NCBI GenBank assembly: GCA_036898135.1
Contig: CM072515.1
Span: 75,487,072 to 75,551,071 of the forward strand
Direction of reading: 5' to 3'
Origin: Oncomelania hupensis
Taxonomy: Eukaryota > Mollusca > Gastropoda > Littorinimorpha > Pomatiopsidae
DNA length: 64,000 nucleotides
This document shows, one piece after another, positions 10,935 through 22,800 of the stretch. A model generated the notes under the pieces. That model had not been told where the DNA came from, did not search any database, and saw only the letters and a program-made list of their open reading frames with translations. The translations under genes and the position numbers were made by a program. Numbering within the stretch: the first letter of the stretch is position 1; each line of letters opens with the position of its first letter.

Positions 10935-13900
10935 TTAGTCAGGATAGTAGAGTTTGAAGAGGTGAGATTTTAGAGCTTTCTTGAATGAGGGTGTGGTCTG
11001 CTTGTGTCTGATGTTGGCTGGAAGAGTGTTCCATTGTCTGGGTGCACAATAGGTGAATGCCCGTTCTCCGTACATTTTGGTGTTGGTTTTTTGAATGCAG
11101 AGTGTGCGAGAGTCAGAAGAAGAGCGAAGAGTGCGAGAAGGGACATAGACTGACAGCAGATCTGACAGATATGAAGGGCAGGTTCCAGAGAAGAAATTGT
11201 GGCACAGTACGGACAGTTTGTATTTAATGCGGGCCTCTATGGGTAGCCAATGAAGCTTACGGAGTAGTGGAGTGATGTGATCGCGCTTTTTTGCCCTAAA
11301 GACTAGCCTAGCAGCACAATTCTGGACTTTTTGAAGTTTGTCTATGAGATGACTCGGGCAGGAAGCCAGTAGGGCATTACAATAGTCTAGCCTAGACAAG
11401 ACTAAAGCACAGACTAAGGTGATGGTTGCTTGAAGGGTTAAGTAGCAGCGAATGGAGCTGATCTGACGCAAGGCAGCATATGCTGATTTACAAACTTGTG
11501 CAATATGGAAATCAAGCGTCATGTCACTCGACATAAAAAAGCCTAGATTTCTAGCCGACTGAGAGAAAGAGATTTCATGCTCTCCTACACTTACAGAGGT
11601 AGGCAAGGTGCAAGCTAAGGCAGTTCTGGTCTTTTTGAACAGGAGAACCTCTGTTTTATCATCATTGAGCTTTAACTTGTTTTGTTTCATCCAGGATCGG
11701 ACATTAGAAATGCAATTCTGTACAGTCTGGACATTGGTATCGATTTGTACCGGAAGACTTGATTTTAAAAGCTGAGTATCGTCAGCAAAAGCTTCAACAG
11801 TTACATCGTGTTTTTGAATCAGTTCGAGCAAAGGCTTTGTGTACAACACGAAGAGAATCGGTCCAAGAACTGACCCCTGCGGCACACCATAAGTCAAATT
11901 TTCCTTCTTTGAGAGCACGTCAGCAATGCTGACAGTTTGCGTACGACCTTGGAGGTATGACTTGAACCAGGCCAAGGCATTCCCTGAAACTCCAAACTGC
12001 GACTCGAGAGTTTCGAACAGAATATTGTGGTCTACAGTGTCAAAGGCAGCCGATAGATCAAGAAGTGTTAGAAGAGATAAGTTGCCTTTGTCCAGAGCAA
12101 GCAGAATGTCACCTGTGATTTTGAGTAATGCTGTCTCGGTGCTATGAGAGGTGCGATAGGCTGACTGATGGGGACTGAGAAGAGAGTTGCTTTGCAAGTA
12201 TGAGAGTAACTGCTTCAGTACCAACTTTTCTGTAACCTTGGACAAAAATGATAGATTAGATACTGGTCTGTAGTTTTTTAGTTCATTCTGATTTAGGCTG
12301 GGCTTTTTTAGCAGTGGCTTGACAACTGCCGTCTTGAAAGGTGCAGGAACAGTAGCGGTGGACAGAGACTCATTGACAATGTGTGTTATTGTTGGGAGAA
12401 GAGGGTCAAGGCAGTCAAGGAGGAGAGAAGTGGGAATGGGATCAAGAGAACAAGTGGTTGGTTTAGATTTTTTTATGACCTCCCTGACTTCATTAACAGA
12501 AACTGGTTCAAAATGGTCAAACCGTACATAATTCAAAACAGTTGGCAATGCATCTACATTTGTCTGCACACCAGCATCGTGATCAAGTTCATGGCGTATA
12601 TCATGGACTTTCTTGGTGAAAAAGTGACAAAAAACATCTGGTAAGTTACAAGGTGGGTGAGTGGTAGGTAGAGCGCTACTTATTTCCTTGCCTCTGAGGC
12701 GGTCACAGACCGAGAAGAGTTGCTTGCTAGTCTCACTGTTGGCCACTCGACCACTAAAGAAAGCAGACTTGGCCCTATGGACAATTTGCGTTACTCGTCG
12801 CTTGGCAGCAGTGTAAATTTGTTTGCCCACTGTGAGACCACTCTTCAACCATCTCCTCTCAGCCTGACGACGCTGCCTCTTGGCTTCACTGAGCTCATCC
12901 TCGACAGCACTGTACCATGGTTCTGACTTACCTACCCTAACCTTACGCCTGTAGATAGGGGCATGCCTATCTAGTGCGTCCCTCAGTGTGGCCTCCAGCT
13001 GTTCCACAGAGGAACACAAAGCCGGACTCACTACCTCACCGAGGTCGCGCTTCAAGGCTTCGCGATCTACAGCTCGCAACTTGCGAACATCTCTGTAATG
13101 GGGAGAGGGCAAGGGGATAGCAACATTGAGGTCACTAACCACAGTATAGTGATCTGACGACAGTTCCTGTGTCACAAAAGTGTTTTGGACAATATTGTCA
13201 TCAGGACGGTGAATTAACCAATCAATGAGATGGCCACGCTTGTGGGTTAATTCAGAAACTGACTGTGCCAAAGAGAACATGTTAAGGTATTCAATCATCT
13301 GAGCCACACTTGATAAGTGAGGCTGATCATAATGAAAGTTAAAATCCCCAGTAATAACATACGTGCCAGATAGATTGTTACAATAGTTCAGCACATCATG
13401 AAAATCCTGCAGAAACATCGCATCTTTTAGTTTGTTTTTCTTGCTAGGATAAGTTCTGTATACCCCTAAAACATGAACAACGTGTTTGGCAATAGATAAC
13501 GTTATTTGCACAAGCTCACATGATGAATGTGTGAAGGGGAACGTGGTGATGATGCCCATGTGGGCGGCAAGAGTGACTCTGTACACCACAGCCATACCGC
13601 CATAATTGTCACCACGGCAGAACGACCTGGCCGTGAACCCTGGGGGCGCCAGCTCGGCGCACTTGCCCTCGTCACCCCTTTCACGAAACCATGTCTCTTG
13701 AATGAACATCATATCAACGTTATTGTCTTTTATAAACTCACACACAGCAGTTCTCTTTTCATTACAAGACGATCCAAGAGACTGAGCATTAAATGATGCA
13801 ATACGTAGTTGTCTATCATTATGTGGAATTGTTTGAGCACAAGAAATGCTGACAAGATTAGTTTTGTTCATACCACGACAAGAAAACAACGACTTACAAG

Positions 13901-14690
13901 AGTTTGTGGCACGGTTTGTGGGGGATAGAACGGGTATGGCAGACGACTTTGTGGAACAACCTGGAAATGGCCGGATAGCCAGAGGCAGCCCCGAAAGGCA
14001 GCCTGGGAATGGCTGGGTAGACAGAGGCAGCCCCGAAGGACAGTCTGAGAACGGCTGGGTGGACGGAGGTGGAGGCAGACCCAAAGGACAGCCTGGGAAC
14101 TGCTGTGTAGACGGAGGTGGAGGCAGCCCCGAAAGACAGCCTGGGAACGGCTGGGTAGATAGAGGTTGCCCCGAAGGACAGTCTGGCATCAGCTGGGTAG
14201 GCAGAGGTAGCCCCGAAAGACAGCCTGGGAACAGCTGGGTAGACAGAGGCAGCTCCGAAGAACAGCCTGGGAACGACTGGGTAGACGCAGGTGGAGGCAG
14301 CACCGAAGGACAGCCTGGAAACAGCTGGGTAGACAGAGGCAGCCCCGAAGGACAGCCTGGGAACGGTTGGGTAGGCGGAGGTGTAGGCATCCCCAAAAAA
14401 CAGCCTGGGAACGGTTGGGTAGGTGGAGATGAAGGCAGCCCCGAAGAACAGCCTGGGAACGGTTGGGTAGGCGGAGATGAAGGCCGCCCAGAAGGACCGC
14501 CAGTAGGGCGTGCGGGACGCGAAGACGGTGGCAAGTTGTGCCACAAGCGGTGCAAGCGGCCAGCCCGAACACCACGCTGAGTGGGCGGTCGCTCGAGAAT
14601 GCCCAGCTCCTGGATTACTCTATAGACGTCAGGTGGTATGCGCCGATTGACACACTTCTCACCAATGGAGCGCAAAAGTCCTGGATCCAT
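10935..14690 (-). CDS. L2-like LINE polyprotein (endonuclease and reverse transcriptase)
   Basis: This intact frame of 1251 codons starts at an ATG whose complement lies at 14688-14690. Residues 1-60 are a basic leader. Residues about 70-245 are a Pro, Cys and Gly rich tandem repeat built on PSTQPFPGC-like units. An APE-type endonuclease begins near residue 296 (RIASFNAQSLGSS) and includes the QETWF and GDFNFHYD motifs and the SSDH block. The reverse transcriptase spans roughly 720-1010, with the catalytic FADDTQLL near 967. The C-terminus has the HWLPIEARIKYK and ERAFTYCAPRQWN blocks common to L2/CR1 elements. The protein nicks target DNA and copies its own RNA. Assignment to L2 is by motif and by the 3' tail and could be another CR1-group clade. 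The open frame suggests a young copy. Confidence 0.9.
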   Translation of the reverse strand: MDPGLLRSIGEKCVNRRIPPDVYRVIQELGILERPPTQRGVRAGRLHRLWHNLPPSSRPARPTGGPSGRPSSPPTQPFPGCSSGLPSSPPTQPFPGCFLGMPTPPPTQPFPGCPSGLPLSTQLFPGCPSVLPPPASTQSFPGCSSELPLSTQLFPGCLSGLPLPTQLMPDCPSGQPLSTQPFPGCLSGLPPPPSTQQFPGCPLGLPPPPSTQPFSDCPSGLPLSTQPFPGCLSGLPLAIRPFPGCSTKSSAIPVLSPTNRATNSCKSLFSCRGMNKTNLVSISCAQTIPHNDRQLRIASFNAQSLGSSCNEKRTAVCEFIKDNNVDMMFIQETWFRERGDEGKCAELAPPGFTARSFCRGDNYGGMAVVYRVTLAAHMGIITTFPFTHSSCELVQITLSIAKHVVHVLGVYRTYPSKKNKLKDAMFLQDFHDVLNYCNNLSGTYVITGDFNFHYDQPHLSSVAQMIEYLNMFSLAQSVSELTHKRGHLIDWLIHRPDDNIVQNTFVTQELSSDHYTVVSDLNVAIPLPSPHYRDVRKLRAVDREALKRDLGEVVSPALCSSVEQLEATLRDALDRHAPIYRRKVRVGKSEPWYSAVEDELSEAKRQRRQAERRWLKSGLTVGKQIYTAAKRRVTQIVHRAKSAFFSGRVANSETSKQLFSVCDRLRGKEISSALPTTHPPCNLPDVFCHFFTKKVHDIRHELDHDAGVQTNVDALPTVLNYVRFDHFEPVSVNEVREVIKKSKPTTCSLDPIPTSLLLDCLDPLLPTITHIVNESLSTATVPAPFKTAVVKPLLKKPSLNQNELKNYRPVSNLSFLSKVTEKLVLKQLLSYLQSNSLLSPHQSAYRTSHSTETALLKITGDILLALDKGNLSLLTLLDLSAAFDTVDHNILFETLESQFGVSGNALAWFKSYLQGRTQTVSIADVLSKKENLTYGVPQGSVLGPILFVLYTKPLLELIQKHDVTVEAFADDTQLLKSSLPVQIDTNVQTVQNCISNVRSWMKQNKLKLNDDKTEVLLFKKTRTALACTLPTSVSVGEHEISFSQSARNLGFFMSSDMTLDFHIAQVCKSAYAALRQISSIRCYLTLQATITLVCALVLSRLDYCNALLASCPSHLIDKLQKVQNCAARLVFRAKKRDHITPLLRKLHWLPIEARIKYKLSVLCHNFFSGTCPSYLSDLLSVYVPSRTLRSSSDSRTLCIQKTNTKMYGERAFTYCAPRQWNTLPANIRHKQTTPSFKKALKSHLFKLYYPD
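13956..14483 (-). repeat. Proline-rich coding minisatellite in the L2-like LINE
   Basis: About 14 units of roughly 11-17 residues, each ending in PFPGC or a close variant, lie in frame in the N-terminal part of the LINE protein. Unit length varies by whole codons, so the repeat has expanded without breaking the frame. The opposite strand is also open here (13846-14580) for the same reason and is not a gene. Confidence 0.9.
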
Positions 14691-16651
14691 TGTTGGACAA
14701 AGAGGTCACACAAGGCCACAAGGCCGAAGACTAGAATTAATTAAAACAACAAGTCTTCTTATGCTATGTTTGTTTGTTTATGGCTGTGAGATTTTAAATC
14801 ACAGCAAAGAGTACATTACTTTCTCTGGGTCACTGGGTCACTTCAATAATCTTAAAGAGCAATCTGTTTCTTACAGATTGGGTGATTAAAATTCGCGTAC
14901 GCCATACCACTGGCTCGGCACTAATCACTGATTGATTGTGAATCAGTATCAATATGTAATATTCTCTATGTTGTCTTCTGCTAAATGTTGTGGTGCTTCG
15001 CGGAAATTCGGAATGTTGAGCCTTCTTATCAATAGGTCACAGACTGATTACACAGCGAGCCAGCCATCTTTCGACTTATCACTGTGTGTGCTACTAGGCC
15101 TACACAGCTGATATAGCCGTAGCATGCATTACTCGGTTCCAGCGCCAGCGTGTAGTGAAGAAAGGAAAGGGATGAAGAGGGTGGATAGCCATGATTGGCG
15201 TGATGGTGGTAGCACTGACCTGTATACAGGTCAGTGGTGGTAGCTCTGGCAAGTTATTTTTAGCTCCAGCTGGAGTACGTGGGAAAAAAAATACAGTGCT
15301 TCATGTTCAGCATTCAAATTGTTGTACAGTTTTCTATAAAGACCAGACTAATGGCCAAAGTAAATAAATTTGTTAAAATCAAAGTACACCACTCTCTGCA
15401 GCACAATGAGACTAACAGGCTGGTACTACATTTGGCGTGCACAACACATTATAACCACAAACAATCCAAGGAAATCAACAGCACACAAATTTTGCAGCCT
15501 GCTGGCGCGAATTACGTCTTCTCCATCCATATACCCACAGGCTGGGAAGTCTCGTCTTTCGTAGGTATGTATGAGACCCACGAGTTTACAAAGATGAAAG
15601 AAAAGACTTCAGAGCCTGTCTGTGATATACCCACATTTCAAAATATAAATACCTTTTTCCGTCGGAAATATTTAAATAATCATATCGAGAGGAGTACATC
15701 TGGATATACTATTCTTATTACAAAAATGCTAATACGAAATTGTCCATTAATTTACATTTTCCCTGAGACGAATTCACAGCACGTGCTTCTCAGCGTCTGA
15801 AGAGAAAATGGCGGAAACGTAAACCGAAAAGATACTTAATCCCGCACATCAAACTCCAAGATCTAAAATATATGTCTATTAAAATCAAAACACAAAACAA
15901 TAGATCAGAAAATAAAAAACATATTATTTAGAAGTATACTTTTTTTTAAAATACATTGTTAATTAAGATAAGATTAAGATAAGATAAGATTGATTATGAG
16001 GGCCAAAGGCTTTTAGCCTGCACGCCGAACTATGCTATGCTATGCTATGCTAATTATGCTGAAGCCCGAGGTCAACTTTTAACAAGGGGGACAACTCCAG
16101 AATTTTTATCACAGAACTTTAAAAAAAATTATTGCTTCCCTTTCATAAACTAAAAATTATTGCTTCCATTTTATAAACTAAAATATCCTTCTCCCCCATT
16201 CGCCCCCAATTTCATAAAAAGTTAAAACCTAAGAAGAAAAATAAATAAATGAATTAAATAAACTTTAGAAAAATCATAAACTTTCATAATTTTACACTAA
16301 TTTGTTCAAAACGCTTCCTCGACATATTCTGCCATTGCGTTCATCTAACTTCATCAGACAATTCTAGCACTTTGAGGTTTACTAAAATGAACCCTCAACT
16401 TTCATGATGATGATTATTGTTGTCAAGGTTTCACAAAACCACAAGAGATGGAGATTGTTTGTTTCCATCTGTTTCTGTACTGAAGAACATTAAACTGTTA
16501 CGTTTGATGACAGTCATAGAAATGATTTTTGAGCGAGAGATGAAAACCTACATTACGTCGATCACTTCAAAGATAACACAATTGTTCTTGACAACATTTA
16601 AAAAGTAACGCAACTAGCTGGACTGTGTGGGTTTGTGCACTTGAGTGCCAT
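14691..16651. other. LINE 5' flank and unassigned sequence
   Basis: The first few hundred bases probably hold the 5' untranslated region of the L2-like LINE, but its start was not found. A 173-codon frame at 15279-15800 on the plus strand opens on a non-ATG codon and shows no recognisable domain; I treat it as chance. Short (aagat)n and (ctatg)n runs lie at about 15965-16050. Confidence 0.35.
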
Positions 16652-16663
16652 TAGCGCACAGCT

Positions 16664-17361
16664 TGTTTGTTTTATTGTTGCTTTAGGTCCAGCGGACTCT
16701 TCCGAGCCAAATCAGGACCGGACAACCCCCGATCCGCATAAAAGATCTGCTGAAACAACCCCAGTGGAAAAATTGAATGCCCTCCACCGGCCAGTCACTT
16801 TACAATAAAGACATCCCACGCGGGGGACGGCTGAGGGTTTACCTCAACTACGCGAACCCCCGGTTACAAAAACAAAATAGAATACAAACATCATTATAAA
16901 TCATCAACAAAACACATACATATAAAATGCCTATATTGCTAACTAATACAATCATAGGAAGCCCTAGTGACCACCCGGCAGAAAGCGTCCAACACTCCCA
17001 AGCTGATCCAACAGACCTCATACACAAACAAGGAGTCTTGTCCAGGAAGAGTTTTCAAGAAAAAAGGTAGGAGACTGGGCTAGCGAAGAAGAAGATAGTA
17101 TAGCAGAGTGAAGGACAGAGCAGGAATAGGAAAGAGTAAATGAGGAAGACAGCGACAGTGGGAATTTAAAGCACTAAATTTCCATAAAGTGGGGATACTA
17201 TTTATACTGAAAACCCCCGGCACTCCAACGGGGGTACTGTTGCCGCAGTGAATTTGTCTTGCCTATAAAGGAAAGACAGGTTTTCAACTGTGGCTTTCAC
17301 TGTTCCCTTTATAGGTTTGAACAATCTACAGTGGCAAGATTGCTCATGACCCCAAGGGGTA
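16664..17361 (-). mobile_element. RepA retroposon, full-length copy 1
   Basis: This ~698-bp element has no open frame of note. It is flanked by the 12-bp direct repeat tagcgcacagct at 16652-16663 and 17362-17373. On the sense (minus) strand it begins with a small hairpin, accccttggggt, and ends with a conserved core (tccgctggacctaaagcaa) plus a short tail. It matches the copies at 25305 and 41670 over its whole length. The structure fits a non-autonomous retroposon moved by a LINE. Confidence 0.92.
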
Positions 17362-17408
17362 TAGCGCACAGCTCGGTGGTTCAGCCTAGTCTTATTGTCC
17401 TCCAAACC

Positions 17409-17920
17409 AGGGGCCTCATTCATGCCTGACCCGATGACCAGGGTAGTGATGGGAAGAGATGTCAACCCTAAACTTGCTTCCACTGCATCACGTACACAAG
17501 TGTGGATGGTATTACCTAATTCATTCCTGACCCGATGACCAGGGTAGTGATGGGAAGAGATGTCAACCCTAAACTTGCGTCCACTGCATCACGTACACAA
17601 GTGTGGATGGTATAACCTCATTCATGCCTGACCCGATGACCAGGGTAGTGATGGGAAGAGATGTCAACCCTAAGCTTGCGTCCACTGCATCACGTACACA
17701 AGTGTGGATGGTATAACCTCATTCATGCCTGACCCGATGACCAGGGTAGTGATGGGAAGAGATGTAAGCCCTAAACTTGCTTCCACTGCATCACGTACAC
17801 AAGTGTGGATGGTATAACCTCATTCATGCCTGACCCGATGACCAGGGTAGTGATGGGAAGAGATGTAAACCCTAAACTTGCTTCCACTGCATCACGTACA
17901 CAAGTGTCGATGGTATAACC
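17409..17920. repeat. 101-bp tandem repeat, five copies
   Basis: The word cctgacccgatgaccagggt recurs at 17425, 17526, 17627, 17728 and 17829, an exact 101-bp period. Copies differ at only a few sites. The array starts about 36 bp after the RepA target duplication. No coding potential is evident. Confidence 0.95.
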
Positions 17921-17935
17921 AGGAAGTAAAGTAGG

Positions 17936-18243
17936 TTCAGATCTATAGAGACTTTAAACATTGAGTTTCCAGTTTAGATCTATATAGACTTTAAACATTG
18001 AGTTTCCAGTTTAGATCTATATAGACTTTAAACATTGAGTTTCCAGTTTAGATCTATATAGGCTTTAAACATTGAGTTTCCAGTTTAGATCTATATATAG
18101 ACTTTAAACATTGAGTTTCCAGTTTGGATCTATATATACACTTTAAACATTGAGTTTCCAGTTTGGATCTATATATAGACTTTAAACATTGAGTTTCCAG
18201 TTTGGATCTATATATAGACTTTAAACATTGAGTTTCCAGTTTG
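17936..18243. repeat. 37-39 bp minisatellite, about eight copies
   Basis: Units contain agatctatatagacttt and gagtttccagttt. Early units are 37 bp and later ones gain a ta dinucleotide. The minus-strand frame through it is a by-product. Confidence 0.93.
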
Positions 18244-18356
18244 GGTAACTTTAACACTGTTGATCCAATATACATGTTTCCTGTATCTGTGTGTCTGTGT
18301 CTGTATGAGGGTGTCAAATGTTGATTTCAGCCCGTAACCTGTTTTAAAATGTGTAT

Positions 18357-19640
18357 GTATGAAATATAATGAATATAATGTACATAGTTACAAATGTAAT
18401 GAATGCAATGTACATAGTTACACATGTACTGAATACAATGTACATCGTTACATTTGTAATGAATACAATGTACATAGCTACATATGGAATGGAAACAATG
18501 TACATAGCTACATATGTAATGAATACAATGTCCATAGTTGTATATGTAATGAATACAATGTCCATAGTTACATATATAATGAAAACAATGTCCATAGTTA
18601 CATATGTAATGAATACAATGCACATATATAGTTATGTATGTAATGAATACAATGTCCATAGTTACATATGTAATGAATACACTGTCCATAGTAGTTACAT
18701 ATGTAATGAATACAATGTACATAGTTACATATGTAATGAATACACTGTCCATAGTTAAATATGTAATGAATACACTGTCCATAGTTACATATGTAATGAA
18801 TACAATGTCCATAGTTACATATGTAATGATACAATGCACATAATTGTATAGTTACGTATGTAATTAATACAATGTCCATAGTTACATATGTAATGAATAC
18901 ACTGTCCATCGTTACATATGTAATGAATACAATGTACATAGTTACATATATAATGTATACACTGTCCATAGTTACATATGTAATGAATACAATGTACATA
19001 GTTACATATGTAATGAATACACTGTCCATAGTTACATATGTCATGAATACAATGTACATAGTTACATATGTAATGAATACACTGTCCATAGTTACATATG
19101 TAATGAATACACTGTCCATAGTTACATATGTAATGAATACGATGTCCATAGTTACATATGTAATGAATACGATGTCCATAGTTACATATGTAATGAATAC
19201 AATGTACATAGTTACATATGTAATAAATACAATGTCCATAAATACATATGTAATGATTGATTGATTTGTTATTGCTTTAGGTCCAGCGGACTCTTCCGAG
19301 CCAAATCAGGACCGGACAACCCCCGATCCATATGTAATGAATACCATGTACAGTTACATATGTAATGAATACAATGTACATAGTTACATATGTAATGACT
19401 ACAATGTACATAGTTATTATATATGTAATGAATAAAATGAACTTAATGTACATATATAGTTACATATGTAATGAATACAATGTACATAGTTACATATGTA
19501 ATGAATACCATGTACAGTTACATATGTAATGAATACAATGTACATAGTTACATATGTAATGAATACAATGTACATAGTTATTATATATTTAATGAATACA
19601 ATGAACTTAATGAACATATATATAGTTACATATGTAAAAG
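18357..19640. repeat. 30-bp minisatellite, about 40 copies
   Basis: The unit is close to tacatatgtaatgaatacaa plus a tgtccatagt-type segment. Because 30 is divisible by three, several frames on both strands stay open for long distances (for example 18598-19239 minus and 18872-19264 plus), but these are repeat artefacts. The unit contains the palindrome acatatgt. Variation between tgtcc and tgtac marks different units. A truncated RepA copy interrupts the array at 19257-19328. Confidence 0.95.
19257..19328 (-). mobile_element. RepA retroposon inserted in the 30-bp minisatellite
   Basis: The 72-bp copy keeps the tail and 3' core and is truncated in the ccccgatc word. The flanks carry catatgtaatga at 19245-19256 and 19329-19340. 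That word is also part of the minisatellite unit, so the duplication is consistent with insertion but not proof by itself. Confidence 0.88.
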
Positions 19641-19800
19641 TCTATGCTCAAAGCTATCTTCTTGTGTTATACGTTGTTTTTTGTTGACACCATGATTTGC
19701 TTTTGAGACATGTGCTGTCTTCTTCTTTCTACTTCATTCCTTCTTGTTTGTTGGTAAAATGTTAATTCAAACACAGAGTGTCAGTTTTTACCCACTCTGT

Positions 19801-22800
19801 GGGTTCGGGCAAATAGAATAGACCCAACGTTTCCCGGCGTGTCGTAAGAGGCGACTAACAGGGGTGATGTTAGCACGGCATCACTGGGCGAAAGTCTTCT
19901 ACACAGAAGTCACCGGCCAGGGCGGAGGAACCTCACGTTACTACAGGTTCAACGACCACGTGCTCAGGGCCAAGGCGAGCCACACTGTATTCGTGGATTT
20001 CGGCTGTGGCCAACAGCCTGGAGAGGATTGGGCCCTGCCAGGTCTTTTTTTGCCCAAGACACAACACATGATGAGGCTATCCACTAATTCCATGCCGGAT
20101 CGGTCGTCGCCCGGCTACACAAGGACCGCGCCTTCCGTTGGCCACCAGGACGGAGGTGAAAAGTATGCTACTGATGGACAAATTAGCAAGATCCGCACGA
20201 GAAACAACATCGTCATAGGAACCTGGAATGTCAGGACCCTAACTGCGGAAGGAAAATTAGAAGAACTGGCCCACGAGCTGGACCACTATCGATGGAACGT
20301 TCTAGGTATCAGCGAACTGCGCTGGAAAGGCCTAGGTGAAACAACGACTGACAAAGGCCACAAGCTCTATTTCAGCGGTAGAGATGACAGGCACGAACAC
20401 GGCGTTGGATTCTTGGTCCACAAGAACATTCTAGCCACTGTCATGGGTTGCCGCCCAGTCTCCAGTAGACTCATTACCATCCGTCTGAGAGCAACCCCTT
20501 TCAACATTACCATCATCCAGGCCTATGCTCCAACATCAGACTATGAAGACAGCGAAGTGGAGGATTTTTATGAAAATATACAGGCGGCCCTTGACCAAGT
20601 GCCGAAGAAGGACATAGTCATAGTGCAAGGCGACTGGAATGCCAAGGTTGGCCAAGATGCGCACCACAACTGGGGAGACACATGCGGACCCCACTGCAAC
20701 AACGAGACAAATGACAGGGGTCTGAGGCTATTGGAGTTTGCCAGATACAACAATCTGGTACTGGCAAACACGCTTGGTCTCCACAAAAAATCCAGACGAT
20801 GGACATGGCACAGTCCCGGCGGGGAACATCACAACCAGATCGACTACATCATGGTCAAGAAACGCTTCAGATCAAGCATCAACATTGGCAGGACACGCAC
20901 TTTTCCAGGAGCAGACATTGGAAGTGACCACGATCTCGTGATGATGTCTTTCCGGCTCCATTTGAAGAGAGTAAATACAGCAAAGTGCACTAGGCTGAAG
21001 TTCGACCTGGACAAACTGCAAGACCCGGAGGTGGCAAAAATATTTCAGGCCACAATTGGAGGGAAATTTGCACCACTGCTTATTTTTGGGGCAGGCGAAG
21101 TAGATGTCAACACCATGACCAATACCTTCAACTCAGCTGTAACAGATGCCGCCACTGAGATCCTTGGCAAGCACCGACCAAAGAAGAAGCCGTGGATCAC
21201 ACCTGAACTTTTGGATCTGTGTGATAAACGAAGAGAGTTAAAAAAGAAAAAGAACACCTCACAGGGAGCTGATGTCTACCGAAAAATCAACAATGACATC
21301 CGAAAAGGCATGCGCACAGCAAAGGAGAACTGGATAGAAGATCAATGCCAGGAAATAGAGAACAATCTGAACAAGAACAACAGCAAGAAGGCCTACCAGA
21401 CTGTGAAGCGGCTGACAAGTGTTAAACAGCCCAAAGTCTCCACTATCCAAAGCAAGTCTGGCATTTGCCTTACAGAAGAACAAGAAGTCTTGGACAGATG
21501 GACAGAGTACTGCTCTGACCTTTACAATCATACACCAAATGGAGACCCATCAGTTCTAGCATGTCCCGAGAGCAGAGAAGAAGAAGAAATCCTCCCAATT
21601 CTCCGGGAAGAAGTTGAGGCAGCAGTGCAATCGCTGAAGAAAGGGAAGTCAGCGGGAGTGGACAACATACCAGCGGAACTGCTACAAGCAGGAGGAGAAG
21701 CGATGACTGATGCTCTCACCATTATCTGTAACAAGATCTGGCAGAGTGGGGAATGGCCTACACCATGGACCCAGTCGCTTGTCATCACTCTTCCCAAAAA
21801 AGGTAACCTTCAGGAGTGTGAAAATTACCGCACCATCAGCCTCATCAGCCATCCCAGCAAGGTCCTCCTGAAAATAATACTCAACAGGTTGAAACCACAA
21901 GCTGAACAAATCATAGCTGAAGAACAAGCAGGATTCATGGCAGGGCGAAGTACCACTGAACAGATTTTCAACCTCAGAATAATCTGTGAGAAATACCTAC
22001 AGCACCAACAACATCTATATCATGTGTTCATAGACTTCAAGAAGGCATTTGACCGAGTCTGGCATGCAGCTCTATGGGCAACCATGAAAGTGTACAACAT
22101 CAGCCCTAAAATTATAGAAGTCATCAAAAGCCTGTATGACAAGACTACCAGTGCAGTCCTCCATAACAGCGTCATCGGGAACTGGTTCAGAACAACAATC
22201 GGTGTGCGTCAAGGATGCCTACTCTCCCCAACACTCTTCAACATCTTCCTAGAGCGCATCATGTCAGATGCTCTTGCAGATCACGAAGGCACAGTCAGCA
22301 TAGGGGGCAGAGCAATCTCCAATCTTCGTTTTGCGGATGATATTGATGGATTGGCTGGAGAGGAACAAGAACTTGAACAGCTTGTACAGAGGCTTGACAC
22401 CACCTCCAGAGCTTATGGAATGGAAATAAGTGCAGAGAAGACCAAAATGATGACCAACAACACCAATGGCATCAACACGGACATCAAAGTACAAGGCCAA
22501 TCCCTCAACACAGTGCACAGCTTCAAATATTTAGGAGCCATTGTGTCAGACAATGGGTCTCGACAGGAAGTCCTCTCCAGGATCGCACAAACAACTGCTG
22601 CCCTGACAAGGTTGAAGCCCATTTGGAAAGACAGAACCATCAGTCTACATTCCAAAGTAAGACTGCTGCGCTCTCTGGTCATCTCCATCTTCCTATATGC
22701 TTGCGAAGCATGGACCCTCACAGCAGATCTCCAACGAAGAATACAAAGCATGGAGATGAGGTGCTACAGAAGACTTCTGTGCATTTCCTATACCCAACAC

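Noticed and set aside
13846..14580. Plus-strand 244-codon Gly-rich frame and overlapping minus-strand frames
   Set aside because: They are other-frame readings of the proline-rich repeat in the L2-like LINE.
15279..15800. A 173-codon plus-strand ORF
   Set aside because: It opens on a non-ATG codon, shows no recognised domain and has no partner exon.
17409..19640. CRISPR-like array of regular repeats
   Set aside because: The repeats are head-to-tail with no unique spacers, and the genome is eukaryotic.
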